Origin: Chitinophaga pinensis
GTDB lineage: Bacteria > Bacteroidota > Bacteroidia > Chitinophagales > Chitinophagaceae
Direction: 5' to 3'
NCBI GenBank assembly: GCA_902167325.1
Contig: LR632930.1
Coordinates: forward strand, 186,001 to 250,000
DNA length: 64,000 nt
Shown here: positions 17,741 through 26,682 of the stretch, piece after piece
Layout of the letters: the number at the start of each line of letters is the position of its first letter
How positions within the stretch are numbered: position 1 is the first letter of the stretch
Program-made: the position numbers and the translations under genes
The notes under the pieces: generated by a model
What the model was told of the DNA's origin: nothing
Database searches by the model: none
What the model saw: only the letters and a program-made list of their open reading frames with translations

Positions 17741-17765
17741 AATTCCGTGATGAAAATACGGAATT
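17741..17765. promoter_or_regulatory. 8-bp inverted repeat before the response regulator
   Basis: AATTCCGT (17741-17748) and ACGGAATT (17758-17765) form a perfect dyad with a 9-base centre, starting at the ATG of the regulator gene. It could be an operator or a leader hairpin; no factor can be named. Confidence 0.4.
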
Positions 17766-17822
17766 TAGCCGGAAGGGAAAGGGAGAGAGAGAGCAGGGAA
17801 ACTTGCGCGTTTATGAAATGCA

Positions 17823-17846
17823 AAAGCCCCGCGGTGGCAGGGCTTT
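17823..17846 (-). terminator. Terminator of the DUF805 gene
   Basis: AAAGCCC and GGGCTTT pair across a 10-base loop, 20 bases after the stop of the DUF805 gene on the minus strand. The minus strand continues TTTGCATTTC, a moderate T-rich tail. Confidence 0.6.
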
Positions 17847-17866
17847 CGTATAATATCAGGTATGTA

Positions 17867-18244
17867 TTACTTAGGCTGGTTTTGATTTTCGAAGTCAAAA
17901 ACCGGGGAGCCGTCGCTGTAAGGATCGGGACCGTATTCGTTAACGAACTTATCTCCTGCTGTGAGGGCAAGGATCAAACCATAAATCGGAATCAGTACAT
18001 ACCAGCCGCTTTTATTCACGTCATGCATGCGGCGGATAGCCACGGCGATACCGGGCAGCAGTAAAACCAGTGATACGATCAGGTTGAGGATGCTGGCAAT
18101 TACTTGCCCGAGAATAGCGCCCAGTCCCAGTGTAATGCCATAGGAAAGGATGATGTTGAACAGGGAGAATGTCCAGAATTCCGCCCTGCTGGCGCGACCG
18201 TTAAAGTCGGTGAATTTCTTTAATACAGTGGTAATGTGTTTCAT
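17867..18244 (-). CDS. DUF805 membrane protein
   Basis: 125 aa, three to four membrane segments. The opening FTDFNGRASRAEFWTFSLF and the middle IRRMHDVNKSGWYVLIPIYG are hallmarks of the DUF805 family of small inner-membrane proteins, whose function is not known. The C-terminus is polar and acidic (DPYSDGSPVFDFENQ). It stands alone with its own terminator. Confidence 0.9.
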   Translation of the reverse strand: MKHITTVLKKFTDFNGRASRAEFWTFSLFNIILSYGITLGLGAILGQVIASILNLIVSLVLLLPGIAVAIRRMHDVNKSGWYVLIPIYGLILALTAGDKFVNEYGPDPYSDGSPVFDFENQNQPK

Positions 18245-18417
18245 AGTTGTAGCTACATTTTCATTAAATGAGCTTCAAGTACAGGGAATTTCCGGCAATT
18301 CGGCAGGCAAATCCGCGGAAGTGAAAGAAGAGATGGCTGAAGCCTTCAATTTCATATATGAATATTTTGCCGGATATAAGCCTTTCCCCTGCCGGGAAAA
18401 AATTCTCAAAGTATTTT

Positions 18418-18447
18418 TTTGAATTTTGGAAAAAGCCCCTATTTTTG
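18418..18447 (+). promoter_or_regulatory. Predicted tRNA-Ala promoter
   Basis: TTTG (18418-18421), 18 bases, TATTTTTG (18440-18447): near-perfect Bacteroidota promoter ending 13 bases before the tRNA. Confidence 0.7.
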
Positions 18448-18460
18448 CACTCCATTCAAC

Positions 18461-18534
<74 letters not shown>

Positions 18535-18538
18535 CAGG

Positions 18539-18573
18539 AAAAAAGCCTTTCAGATATTCTGATAGGCTTTTTT
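18539..18573 (+). terminator. Terminator after tRNA-Ala
   Basis: AAAAAAGCCT and AGGCTTTTTT form a 10-bp stem around an inner TCAGA/TCTGA stem; a T tract follows. Confidence 0.8.
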
Positions 18574-18580
18574 GTTTTTA

Positions 18581-18646
18581 AGTAGTTTATATAGAGCGTT
18601 CCGAACGCTTTCGGAAAGGTCAGCGGTTCGAACCCGCTATCCTCCA
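18581..18646 (+). pseudogene. Decayed tRNA-Ala copy
   Basis: Bases 18617-18647 repeat the 3' part of the tRNA-Ala (18505-18535) exactly over 31 bases: variable loop, T arm and acceptor 3' strand. Upstream, TAGAGCG of the D arm is also kept, then a new hairpin (TTCCG...CGGAA) replaces the anticodon arm. The 5' acceptor strand is missing, so no cloverleaf can form. It is followed by its own terminator. It could be a degraded tandem tRNA gene or the scar of an integration at the tRNA 3' end. Confidence 0.7.
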
Positions 18647-18652
18647 CGAAAG

Positions 18653-18681
18653 AAAAAACCTGTCCTTACGGCAGGTTTTTT
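18653..18681 (+). terminator. Terminator after the decayed tRNA copy
   Basis: AAAAAACCTG and CAGGTTTTTT form a perfect 10-bp stem with a 9-base loop. Confidence 0.75.
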
Positions 18682-18741
18682 CTTTTATAGCCTACCTACA
18701 TTTTTACCTTTTGAATTCCTCCAGCTGTCCTCCATTACTAT

Positions 18742-18794
18742 CTTACGGCTTATGCATCTCAGGTACAACAAAACTCTTCACTATGGCCATCTTA
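18742..18794 (+). repeat. Decayed copy of the leader and start of the gene at 18987
   Basis: These 53 bases align with 18944-18998. Both run CTTrCGG...TCAGG...AAAA.CTC...ATGGCCATCTTA, with the last 12 bases identical. After the ATG the older copy reaches a stop within 15 codons, so it looks like the remains of a duplicated gene start. Confidence 0.55.
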
Positions 18795-18986
18795 TTTCTG
18801 CGCTTTACATTTTTCGAAAACTTCTAACCCCATAATACTGTTAGCTTCGAAATTATTCAGCCAGACTGCTTCGGCTTTTCGTCATCCTGCAAACCGCAAT
18901 ACCACGGCATTAGATATCCTTCAATCCCCCCGGCCAACGCTCCCTTGCGGTTTCTGTATTTTCAGGCTTAATAAAATCTCAATATT

Positions 18987-19769
18987 ATGGCCATCTTAAA
19001 TTCTTTAATTCCATTTACCGGCAGGCTCGGTAATATCATTTCCTACCAGCGCAATGGTAAGCACTGTTTGCGCACGGTGCCGGATAAGGTCCGGCAGACG
19101 GATAACACCCGCCGCGCTGCGAAGTGGTTCGGCGCTGCCAGCCGTAAAGGCGCCCTTATCCGCAGTGCCTTCGTTCCTGAACTGGACATCCACCCGGATC
19201 AGTTCCTCGTAAACCGCCTGAACAGCTACATTGTAAAGGCCGGCAGGAACAACCACGCAGGCCTGGTCAACTTCCGCTTTAATGGACACACCGGTCTCAG
19301 TAAGTTCTTCGGACAGCGGCCTGTATTCTCCAAAGACGGCAAGCTGCACATCCCCCCACAGTCTTTGCCTGTATGTGAGGAAGCCGTTCGCATGGAGATA
19401 AAAGTGATCGCCTCCCGGATCGACTTTAGTACCCGTACCGTTACAGGTACAGATACTGCCCGGATCAACATCGATCTGAACCAGCCCCGCCAGCACTTCC
19501 ATCAGTTCGAAGGCGCAGACCTGTGGGTCAACGTACCCGGTAAAGGCACCCTGGTAGTAGTTGTACAGCTAAAGTTCTTTTGGGAAGATTTTGATATCCG
19601 TGACCGGAAGTTCGAAGTAGCAGACATCATTGCGGTTGAGGAAAACCAGCCGCAGAAAGCGCTCCTCACCAAAGCAAAACCCGGTAAGGAACTACCCATC
19701 ATAACAACAGCACCTGTCCGCAACACCGCGCCCGCTCAAAACGAACAGGCCCCCATCCAGCGGGAATAA
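18987..19769 (+). CDS. Hypothetical protein of unknown family
   Basis: 260 aa, no signal peptide, no membrane segment. The N-terminus (MAILNSLIPFTGRLGNIISY, then QRNGKHCLRT) resembles a theme seen in Bacteroidota proteins of the DUF6266 kind, where a G-x-x-G-N-x-x-x-Y stretch opens the protein, but the match is too short for a firm call. The rest is beta-rich and basic, ending in a Gln- and Pro-rich tail (NTAPAQNEQAPIQRE). A damaged copy of its leader lies 200 bases upstream. Its position just after a tRNA and a decayed tRNA makes it a possible accessory gene. No function is proposed. Confidence 0.7.
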   Translation: MAILNSLIPFTGRLGNIISYQRNGKHCLRTVPDKVRQTDNTRRAAKWFGAASRKGALIRSAFVPELDIHPDQFLVNRLNSYIVKAGRNNHAGLVNFRFNGHTGLSKFFGQRPVFSKDGKLHIPPQSLPVCEEAVRMEIKVIASRIDFSTRTVTGTDTARINIDLNQPRQHFHQFEGADLWVNVPGKGTLVVVVQLKFFWEDFDIRDRKFEVADIIAVEENQPQKALLTKAKPGKELPIITTAPVRNTAPAQNEQAPIQRE

Positions 19770-19926
19770 CACACCGCCATAATTGAGAGATTTTGTTATA
19801 AGGAATTAATTATCAAACAGTTTGGAACCCAAATCTACCCGGCAGGCCACCCCTCCGCCAGCCATTACCATGGGCCGCAGGCACCCGATCTTCACTTTAC
19901 AGGCCTGCTATCACCTTCACACCGCC

Positions 19927-19959
19927 TCCGCATCACATCCGCATCACCTCCGCATCAAG
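19927..19959 (+). repeat. Three 11-bp tandem units
   Basis: TCCGCATCACA, TCCGCATCACC and TCCGCATCAAG follow one another directly; nine of eleven positions are shared by all three. Confidence 0.8.
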
Positions 19960-20156
19960 TCCACCTTCTCAACGCACATCCTTGCTGTTTTACCTGTAGT
20001 TCCCCCCGAGATGCAATCTGGTTCCCTGCTTCATACCTGCTTCAAATAAGCACGAATAAGCATAGATGAGCTTAGTAAACCCGTGGTGGAGTATAGATGT
20101 GATTTGGGTATGGGCTACCAATAAGTTTCCTGAGATGGAGCATGTACATAACTAAA

Positions 20157-20186
20157 AACCACCTTACAATCATATGCAAGGTGGTT
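20157..20186 (-). terminator. Terminator of the left SusC/SusD operon
   Basis: AACCACCTT and AAGGTGGTT form a 9-bp stem with a 12-base loop, 26 bases beyond the SusD stop on the minus strand, followed by TTTTTAG on that strand. Confidence 0.7.
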
Positions 20187-20211
20187 CAGTTTATTTATGG
20201 CAGAAGAAAAG

Positions 20212-21570
20212 TTACCAGCCGGGGTTCTGTTTAATACCGGATTTAGTGATCACATCTCGGGGGATGGGGAAAGTATATCTGTCACTGTTTGGCGCAAGGG
20301 TGTAGGTTACACCTCCCAATGTTTTCTTCAGGGTTTTAGCGAAGCGGGGATCTTTATTAAGTCTGCGGAGATCACTCCACCGCGTTCCTCTCCTTACCAG
20401 CTCCTTCTCTCTTTCTTCAAGAATAATACGCAGCGCCTGATCTGCATTGACAGCAGTTTTATTGACATAGGTACTTACGCCGTTAATAACTTTATATCGC
20501 GTACGGAGCAGCGTATTGAGGTAGTGCATTGCTTTAAGCACTTCATCTTTCCGCGCAAGACACTCTGCCGAATTGAGGTACATTTCATCCGTAGCAATTC
20601 CCGCAAAGCAGTCTGTATCAGAGCGGCTGTAACTGCCTTTGAAATTGGCTATGCCATCCACTACCTGGAAGTATATAATGGAACGCAGATCATTTGCTTC
20701 ATACCTTTCGTATAAGCTTTTCGATATACCGAAGTAATACACGGAACCCTGTTGAAAGTAATGTAAACTACCCACTTCCACATTCAACTCTATATAAGGG
20801 AGGGAAGGGTTTAAGGTATTAAAATCAAGCAATGCAGGATACCTTGCAAGATACAGATCCGCATACTTTTGGGCGCTGTCGTAAACCTGCATGGATAAAT
20901 AGATCCGGGAAAGTAACCCCCAGGCCGATCGCCGGGTAGGACGGAAAATTTCTGCCGATTGCTCCGGCAACAACTGAACAGCAGTTGTTACATCTTCCAG
21001 TATCTGTTTATAAGTATCCCCTACCGTAGCCCGCTGTACCGGAATACTAAGATCATCACTCGTCCTTACCGGAATACCAAATTCATTGGCCTGATTTGCT
21101 GGATCGTAAGGATGCGCAAAAGCCGAAGCCAGGCAATAATGCAGGTACCCCCTGTGATACAGTGCTTCTCCTTTCAGACTCCTTACAGCCGGTCCATCAG
21201 CCAGTTTATTAAGTCCTTCCAGAATTACATTCGTATGAAAGATGCCCGGATACATTGCCGACCAATCGTAGTTTTCCTGGTACGGCACAATTTCAGTCCA
21301 GCTCATCGCATTTCCAAAGTACGAGCGTTCATAAGAAGTCCAAAAGTCCTCACTTAAAGTATCATGGTCCGTAGCCACTTCCGCCAGATACCCGGTATTC
21401 AGATACAGATTATCCGGGTTATCCAGCATTGCCCTGAAGTCGGCAATTGTAGCCGGACTGGCGATTGCGCTATCCGGTTTTGCATCCAGCCATTCCTTCA
21501 TACACCCATGCAGGGCGGTAACTATCAAAAGTCCGGATGCTATTACAGTGTATCGAATGATTGTCCTCAT
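20212..21570 (-). CDS. SusD/RagB-family nutrient-binding lipoprotein
   Basis: 452 aa. A lipoprotein signal with lipobox LHGC (Cys near residue 23) anchors it to the outer membrane. The TPR-rich SusD fold is visible in KGEALYHRGYLHYCLASAFA and in the C-terminal EREKELVRRGTRWSDLRRL, a typical SusD signature, with the end YTFPIPRDVI. It is paired with the SusC receptor 16 bases upstream and should close over the receptor pore to deliver ligand. At 452 aa it is on the short side for polysaccharide SusDs. The neighbouring redox-type genes suggest a ligand other than a common glycan, but this is inference. Confidence 0.93.
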   Translation of the reverse strand: MRTIIRYTVIASGLLIVTALHGCMKEWLDAKPDSAIASPATIADFRAMLDNPDNLYLNTGYLAEVATDHDTLSEDFWTSYERSYFGNAMSWTEIVPYQENYDWSAMYPGIFHTNVILEGLNKLADGPAVRSLKGEALYHRGYLHYCLASAFAHPYDPANQANEFGIPVRTSDDLSIPVQRATVGDTYKQILEDVTTAVQLLPEQSAEIFRPTRRSAWGLLSRIYLSMQVYDSAQKYADLYLARYPALLDFNTLNPSLPYIELNVEVGSLHYFQQGSVYYFGISKSLYERYEANDLRSIIYFQVVDGIANFKGSYSRSDTDCFAGIATDEMYLNSAECLARKDEVLKAMHYLNTLLRTRYKVINGVSTYVNKTAVNADQALRIILEEREKELVRRGTRWSDLRRLNKDPRFAKTLKKTLGGVTYTLAPNSDRYTFPIPRDVITKSGIKQNPGW

Positions 21571-21586
21571 GATCTTCGTTCAAAAT

Positions 21587-24500
21587 TTATAATCTGACAT
21601 TGGCGCTGAAGGTGTAACTCCTCGATGCAGGATAATGCATGTTTTCCGGATCAAGTCCCTTCCCATTGGCACGCCAGATAATGCCTACATTGGAAACCAT
21701 GGCCCTTAAAGTGACCCCTGCAATACTGCTGCTAATCAGGCGATCAGGTAGTGTATATTCCAATACGATATCCTGCAGCCGGATGTTGCCGCCCTTTTCT
21801 ACCAGGATATAAGACTGCCGGTAAAACAAATCCCTGAGTGCATTATTCCTGAGCGACTCAGCAGGAATGTTTGATATCTTTTCATCTCCCGGCTGCTGCC
21901 ATCTGTCTGCATAATCACTATGACCTGTCCAGTTATTCAAGAGATCATCGTAGAAAACAGAAGGGCGCTGGAAATAATAATCCAGATTATAGCGGATGTT
22001 GAAAGACAAAACGAGATCTTTCCATGCAATGTTATTCATGAAATTACCAAAGATCCGGGGCACTCTTGAACCCACCCTGATAAGGTCCTGCGGCCGGGTA
22101 TTTTTGCCTTTTACCACCAGATCGTACGATGCCAGCGTATCCGCCAGATACCCCTGCGGATCACCATTCTTCCCATTTAGCCCTCCCCATTTGTAGACAT
22201 ACATATCAAATAACGACCGGCCTACTATTGGGTAAGAACCTACCAGGTAAGTACCTGCGTCTTCCAGAATACCCGGACTTGTATAGTCGTATCTGCTGGT
22301 CTTATTGGTATTGAAACTGACGTTGAATATACTCCTCCAATGCAACTGCGAAGTTTCCACCGGCACTGCATTGAGCTGAACATCTATCCCTTTACTTTTA
22401 ACAGCTGCATAATTCCCCAGATAATTCGAGAACCCTTTGGTAATATCATTGACAATGGGTCCGATCAGATCTTCCCCATTCTTCTGGTAATACTCAATTA
22501 CGCCACTCAATCGCCGGTTAAGCAGAGAAAAATCCAGTCCTATGTTCCATGTTTTTACCTTTTCCCAGGTAAGATTGGGATTAGGCGGCCTGAGGATGAT
22601 GGCATCCGGGATAGCCTGGTATGCATTCACGGTATTGCGGTAGGAGATGACTGGCAGAGCAGAAGCAGAATTCAGCAGATTACCATTCCAGCCATAAGTA
22701 AATCTCAGGTTTAACTGATCCAGTGCTGAAGACGGCTGCATAAAGGATTCTTTCAGGATATTCCATGCCAACCCGCCAGACCATAAAGGCACTCTTCTGT
22801 CGTTCGCATTCACGCCAAACAGATTGGCGGCATCCCATCTTATGCTACCTGTTAGTGTATACCGCTGTCCATATACATAAGAAAAGTTGCCGTAGTAACT
22901 AAGGAACCTGTTTAAGTAACTGGTAACTCCATTGCCGGATGAAATCATGGCCATTGCACCTGAAGGCCGTGTGCGGTAAGTGCGTGTAAAATCGACCGGT
23001 GCATTCGTCAGGTTTTCTTCATTATAACCATACAGGGTAGATATATTGCTTTCCGCTTTGGTTTCACTGATCTCGCCCCCAGCCAGCATATTCACCTGGT
23101 GGAGCCTCCAATGCTTTTCATAGTTTAATTGTCCGCGTAAGTTAAAGGAGTTTTGTTTTGTATGCCGCATGACAAGCCTTGCTCCCAAAGGATAAGGATA
23201 CACAATATTTCCGGTGATCTGATCCTGGAAAGAAAACCGGTTGATATTATCACGGGCATCAAATGATGCCAGCGAAAACAGTTGATCTTCTCTGCTGTTC
23301 AACTTATGTAACATCCCTTTTACATCTACAGATAATCCCTTTATAATATTTATCCGGATATTCGCACCTGCCCTGAGGTTATCCCCTCTTGTTTTGAAAC
23401 TGACATGATTCAACTCATCCAGCGGGCGATAATTCCAATCTAATATTCCGGGTGCGCTTAACGTGTCTATATACTTTTTCCTAAGCCCGCCGGTAAACGG
23501 AACCGGCAACGCATTCCCAGCCTCATCCGCCAGCGCAGTATAGGGTGCCAGCCATCTATCACCAGCCGTAACCGGGATCAGTTGCCGGTAGTTCAGGTAA
23601 GGCTGCCGGTCGGTAGTATTGGCATAATTGACTATGTACCCCACTTCAACAACCTTGCTGATTTTATAGGAATTATTAATATCGAATGTGAACCGCTCGT
23701 TGAAAGTATTGACAGCATCCTGTCTTACGCGGTCGTACCCACCGGAGAAATAATAAGAAGAGCGGTCGCTTCCCCCTTTGTAACTGACACTGTATTGCTG
23801 ATTAAACGCAGGCCGGGTCATGTATTGCGATACATCATCCCATACACTGTGGTTAGCCATTTCTGACAACGCTGCATTTAGTTCTGCCCCGGTCATTTCT
23901 CCACGCCGCGCGGCCAGCATTAATTCAACGACTGGAGATGCCACAGGGAAGTAACTGTTGGCAGGGTAGCTGTCGTCATAATTATTGAAAAAGCCGGTAG
24001 CGAAACGCCTTTTCTCAAAATCAACAGCATCAGCAGAACTGATTACAGGCAGCCGGGTCAGGCGCGGCCGCTCCGTAACGGTCAGGTTTGCGGAAACATT
24101 GAATTCAGGCTTCATGTTGTATTTACCTCTTTTGGTGGTGATGACGATAACCCCATTCCCCGACCGGGCACCCCAGATAGAAGCTGCCGCCGCATCTTTC
24201 AGCACCGTAATGGATTCTACATCATTAGGGTTCAGTCTCCGGATCAACTCTTCCGGATTATCGCCTTCCTCATATGGAAAACCGTCAATAACGATGAGGG
24301 GGCTTCTTCCGGCGTTGATGGTACTTACGCCACGTATAATGTAGCTGGTTTTGGTAAATCCCTGCATCTGCGGCGTAACATAGTTCAGGCCATTGGTTAC
24401 ATACCTGATCCTGTCGAGTATATTGACGGAAGGTGTGCGGTTTAGGATTCTGCTGTCCAGCAGAACGAAGCTGCCTGTCACCCGTTCTTTGGGGATACTC

Positions 24501-25156
24501 TGATAACCTGTTGATACTACTTCCACCGTTTTGATTTCACTGATAGCAGCATCCAGTGTAACATGGAGGTAGCTTCTACCACCCGTTTTCATCTGGCGGG
24601 TAGTGTAGCCCAGCGATGAAAATTCCAGTACTTCATTATGCCCTATTCCGCTTATGACGAAACGGCCATCATCATCCGTGATCGTTCCTGCATGATTAGC
24701 CTTTGATAACACAGTGGCACCCATTACAGCTTCACCATTTCTGCCGACCACCCTTCCGGTCAGCGGCATTGCAGATAGACTATCCCCGGACAGATCGTTA
24801 GCACCGGATGCAGGTGGTTTCGCAGGTGTAAGCACGATATAATCCTTCCCGATCTTCCATTGTATGGGTTGATGTTGAAACAGCATGCCCAGCACTTCGG
24901 GCAGTGCTGCATTTTTAACATGAATGGTAACTGGTTTATTCTCCGGCCTGGCTTTGGCACCATAATAAAATGTTTTGCCTGTTTGCTTTTCAATCATCCG
25001 GATCACTGCTTCCACGGGTTGTGCCGTTACCTGTAAACTGATGCGGCCTGTATCCTGTAGATCTTTTGCCGATAATGCAAGGGGAGCAAGCAATATTATT
25101 GCAATAAAAAACAACCATCTGCTACAACAATGCGCATTGATGTAGAATTTATACAT
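21587..25156 (-). CDS. SusC/RagA TonB-dependent receptor with STN domain
   Basis: About 1189 aa from the ATG at 25156 (MYKFYINAHCC), chosen because a signal peptide (WLFFIAIILLAPLALSAKD) follows; the frame is open 40 codons further and an ATG at 25201 is possible. Order: signal peptide, STN domain (QVTAQPVEAVIRMIEKQTGK...), a carboxypeptidase-D-like beta sandwich (VVGRNGEAVMGATVLSKANH), the SusC linker VEVVSTGYQSIPKERVTGSF, plug, and a 22-strand barrel. STN domains usually signal to a FecR anti-sigma factor; the nearest is at 28600-29604. It forms an operon with the SusD gene. Codon use looks more AT-rich than in the second SusC of this window, a possible sign of transfer. Confidence 0.93.
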   Translation of the reverse strand: MYKFYINAHCCSRWLFFIAIILLAPLALSAKDLQDTGRISLQVTAQPVEAVIRMIEKQTGKTFYYGAKARPENKPVTIHVKNAALPEVLGMLFQHQPIQWKIGKDYIVLTPAKPPASGANDLSGDSLSAMPLTGRVVGRNGEAVMGATVLSKANHAGTITDDDGRFVISGIGHNEVLEFSSLGYTTRQMKTGGRSYLHVTLDAAISEIKTVEVVSTGYQSIPKERVTGSFVLLDSRILNRTPSVNILDRIRYVTNGLNYVTPQMQGFTKTSYIIRGVSTINAGRSPLIVIDGFPYEEGDNPEELIRRLNPNDVESITVLKDAAAASIWGARSGNGVIVITTKRGKYNMKPEFNVSANLTVTERPRLTRLPVISSADAVDFEKRRFATGFFNNYDDSYPANSYFPVASPVVELMLAARRGEMTGAELNAALSEMANHSVWDDVSQYMTRPAFNQQYSVSYKGGSDRSSYYFSGGYDRVRQDAVNTFNERFTFDINNSYKISKVVEVGYIVNYANTTDRQPYLNYRQLIPVTAGDRWLAPYTALADEAGNALPVPFTGGLRKKYIDTLSAPGILDWNYRPLDELNHVSFKTRGDNLRAGANIRINIIKGLSVDVKGMLHKLNSREDQLFSLASFDARDNINRFSFQDQITGNIVYPYPLGARLVMRHTKQNSFNLRGQLNYEKHWRLHQVNMLAGGEISETKAESNISTLYGYNEENLTNAPVDFTRTYRTRPSGAMAMISSGNGVTSYLNRFLSYYGNFSYVYGQRYTLTGSIRWDAANLFGVNANDRRVPLWSGGLAWNILKESFMQPSSALDQLNLRFTYGWNGNLLNSASALPVISYRNTVNAYQAIPDAIILRPPNPNLTWEKVKTWNIGLDFSLLNRRLSGVIEYYQKNGEDLIGPIVNDITKGFSNYLGNYAAVKSKGIDVQLNAVPVETSQLHWRSIFNVSFNTNKTSRYDYTSPGILEDAGTYLVGSYPIVGRSLFDMYVYKWGGLNGKNGDPQGYLADTLASYDLVVKGKNTRPQDLIRVGSRVPRIFGNFMNNIAWKDLVLSFNIRYNLDYYFQRPSVFYDDLLNNWTGHSDYADRWQQPGDEKISNIPAESLRNNALRDLFYRQSYILVEKGGNIRLQDIVLEYTLPDRLISSSIAGVTLRAMVSNVGIIWRANGKGLDPENMHYPASRSYTFSANVRL

Positions 25157-25670
25157 GGGCGATCTCTTTAATTGTAAACCGGTATCGGTAACATTATTCA
25201 TGAAACGGGGGAACACGTTAAATTGGAGGGAAGGGAGATAATTGCAGGCGTAAATAAGAGAAAAGATCCATGTCATTTATACTTTAATAAAGTAATGAAA
25301 ACGTCCGCCAATATATGTTATTAGTTTGTTAACTCGAACTTGCCATTCCGGGGGATATACTACTAAAACCCGTTGGCACTAAACACATAAAAAGCTTTTT
25401 ATCAATATGTTATATTGTTATCAACTATCAAATATTACACATTTTAAATTTATCGGCCACTGCGCCCTGTTTGCAGTGGCTTGTAATAGTTTTGGAGCAT
25501 TAAAGCTAAGGCACGCCATACATTTAGACATTAATTCCCTTGATCTGAAAAAACAAATAACGACATGCGATCTATCGTGTAGTGTAAAAAATTCCTTTTT
25601 GCTTCTTTGTAATTTGTCTCTGCTTTTGTAATTAAGCATGATTATCCTATTCCCTAAATAACGCATACAT
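25157..25670. other. AT-rich intergenic region between divergent genes
   Basis: About 514 bases between the SusC start and the MauE-like gene. It is strongly AT-rich with short frames on both strands (74-98 codons) that overlap each other and carry no motif. No clear promoter pair could be assigned for either side. Confidence 0.55.
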
Positions 25671-26132
25671 ATGACACAGCAGCATGAGCACTTGCCAGCT
25701 AACCATGTACCTACCATATGGAAGTCGGTCTTAATTGAAATATTTATAGCTATCCTTCTGATTGTATTTTTCTACACAGGTATTTCCAAGCTAATCGACA
25801 GGCTCAGTTTTGAGATCAACCTTCAGCAACATTCCATATTCAGTGCATATGCGCCACTGGTTTCATATGGCGCCCCTATACTGGAAATTGTAATTGCGAT
25901 TGCCCTTATTTTCAACAAAACCCGGCAGGCAGGCCTCGCAGCAGCTGCGACACTGATGGCTTTTTTTACAGGATACGTAGTTTATATGATGATTACACTA
26001 CCGCATTTGCCCTGTAGTTGTGGCGGGGCAGTAGCCTGGCTGAGCTGGCCGCAGCACATTGTATTCAACGCCCTGTTGACGGTTATGGCTGGTAGCACAT
26101 TCATTCTTCACCGGAAAGAAAAAGCGAGTTGA
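25671..26132 (+). CDS. MauE/DoxX-like redox-associated membrane protein
   Basis: 153 aa with four membrane segments (about 18-40, 58-80, 85-108, 125-145). The motif PHLPCSCGGAVAWLSWPQHI between segments three and four, with a CxCGG core, is typical of MauE/DoxX-type proteins found beside thioredoxin-like or sulfur-handling genes. MauE helps form disulfides in methylamine dehydrogenase; here no such enzyme is present. It is followed after 86 bases by a small secreted protein. A TlpA-like thioredoxin is encoded just beyond on the other strand. Role inferred: moving electrons or thiols across the membrane for a cysteine-bearing partner. Confidence 0.75.
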   Translation: MTQQHEHLPANHVPTIWKSVLIEIFIAILLIVFFYTGISKLIDRLSFEINLQQHSIFSAYAPLVSYGAPILEIVIAIALIFNKTRQAGLAAAATLMAFFTGYVVYMMITLPHLPCSCGGAVAWLSWPQHIVFNALLTVMAGSTFILHRKEKAS

Positions 26133-26218
26133 AATTAATCCTCTTATTACGTGATAAGCTAGTTGATCCTTACTTGTAAAACAGACTGTATACTCGTTAA
26201 CAATTTAAAAAAGACAAA

Positions 26219-26611
26219 ATGAAACACTTCAAATTTTCAGCTATGGCTGTTGCTATCCTGACAATTGGTACCACCCTTGCCTTCAATGCCAATGCAATTG
26301 GAAAACGCACTGTAACTTCCTGTTTCCGTAATGTGGCACTGCAGAACGCTGCAGCTACTTACTTCTATGTTCCGCTTATATCGGATGCCAGGGCAACCGT
26401 TGAAGCTGCCATCATTACCAACTCCATCAAATACCTGGATGCTACCCCCTCCACCATCGCTACCATGGGTACCGCCAACAGTAATTTTTTTTGCTGCCTG
26501 AAGCTGACTGAAACGCTGGAAAACCTCCCGAATGTCAGCCAATACACCATAGGCGGTATTACTGCAAAATGGGTAGTATATGAAATACTGTATAAGCCTA
26601 CCTTTAATTAA
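26219..26611 (+). CDS. Small secreted protein of unknown family
   Basis: 130 aa. A clear Sec signal peptide (MKHFKFSAMAVAILTIGTTL, cleavage likely after FNANA) precedes a ~105 aa mature part with Cys at TVTSC and a vicinal pair in SNFFCCLKL. No domain is recognised. It lies 86 bases after the MauE/DoxX-like gene. Small secreted proteins of this size beside MauE-like and TlpA-like genes recur in Bacteroidota; I cannot name the family with certainty. The mature protein could be a substrate of the redox proteins beside it. Confidence 0.7.
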   Translation: MKHFKFSAMAVAILTIGTTLAFNANAIGKRTVTSCFRNVALQNAAATYFYVPLISDARATVEAAIITNSIKYLDATPSTIATMGTANSNFFCCLKLTETLENLPNVSQYTIGGITAKWVVYEILYKPTFN

Positions 26612-26682
26612 TATCTCACATTTACTATGCGAAAGGGCTGTACACACAGCTCTTTCGCCATTTCCATAACTTGATTTCTGCC

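Larger units (their letters stand above)
18535..18986. other. Intergenic region with decayed duplicated pieces
   Basis: 452 bases without an intact gene. It holds two hairpin terminators, a decayed tRNA-Ala copy (18581-18646) and a decayed copy of the leader of the gene at 18987 (18742-18794), each annotated separately. This suggests an old tandem duplication around the tRNA. Confidence 0.6.
19770..20211. other. Intergenic region with short tandem repeat
   Basis: 442 bases. A 75-codon plus-strand frame at 19822 is low-complexity (Pro, His, Thr) over the tandem repeat and is not called. The region holds the repeat at 19927-19959 and the terminator at 20157-20186. Confidence 0.6.

Noticed and set aside
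19822..20049. 75-codon plus-strand frame
   Set aside because: Runs through a short tandem repeat and is low-complexity; no promoter or homologous features seen.
25407..25717. Overlapping frames on both strands in the AT-rich gap before the MauE-like gene
   Set aside because: They overlap each other on opposite strands and carry no recognisable feature.
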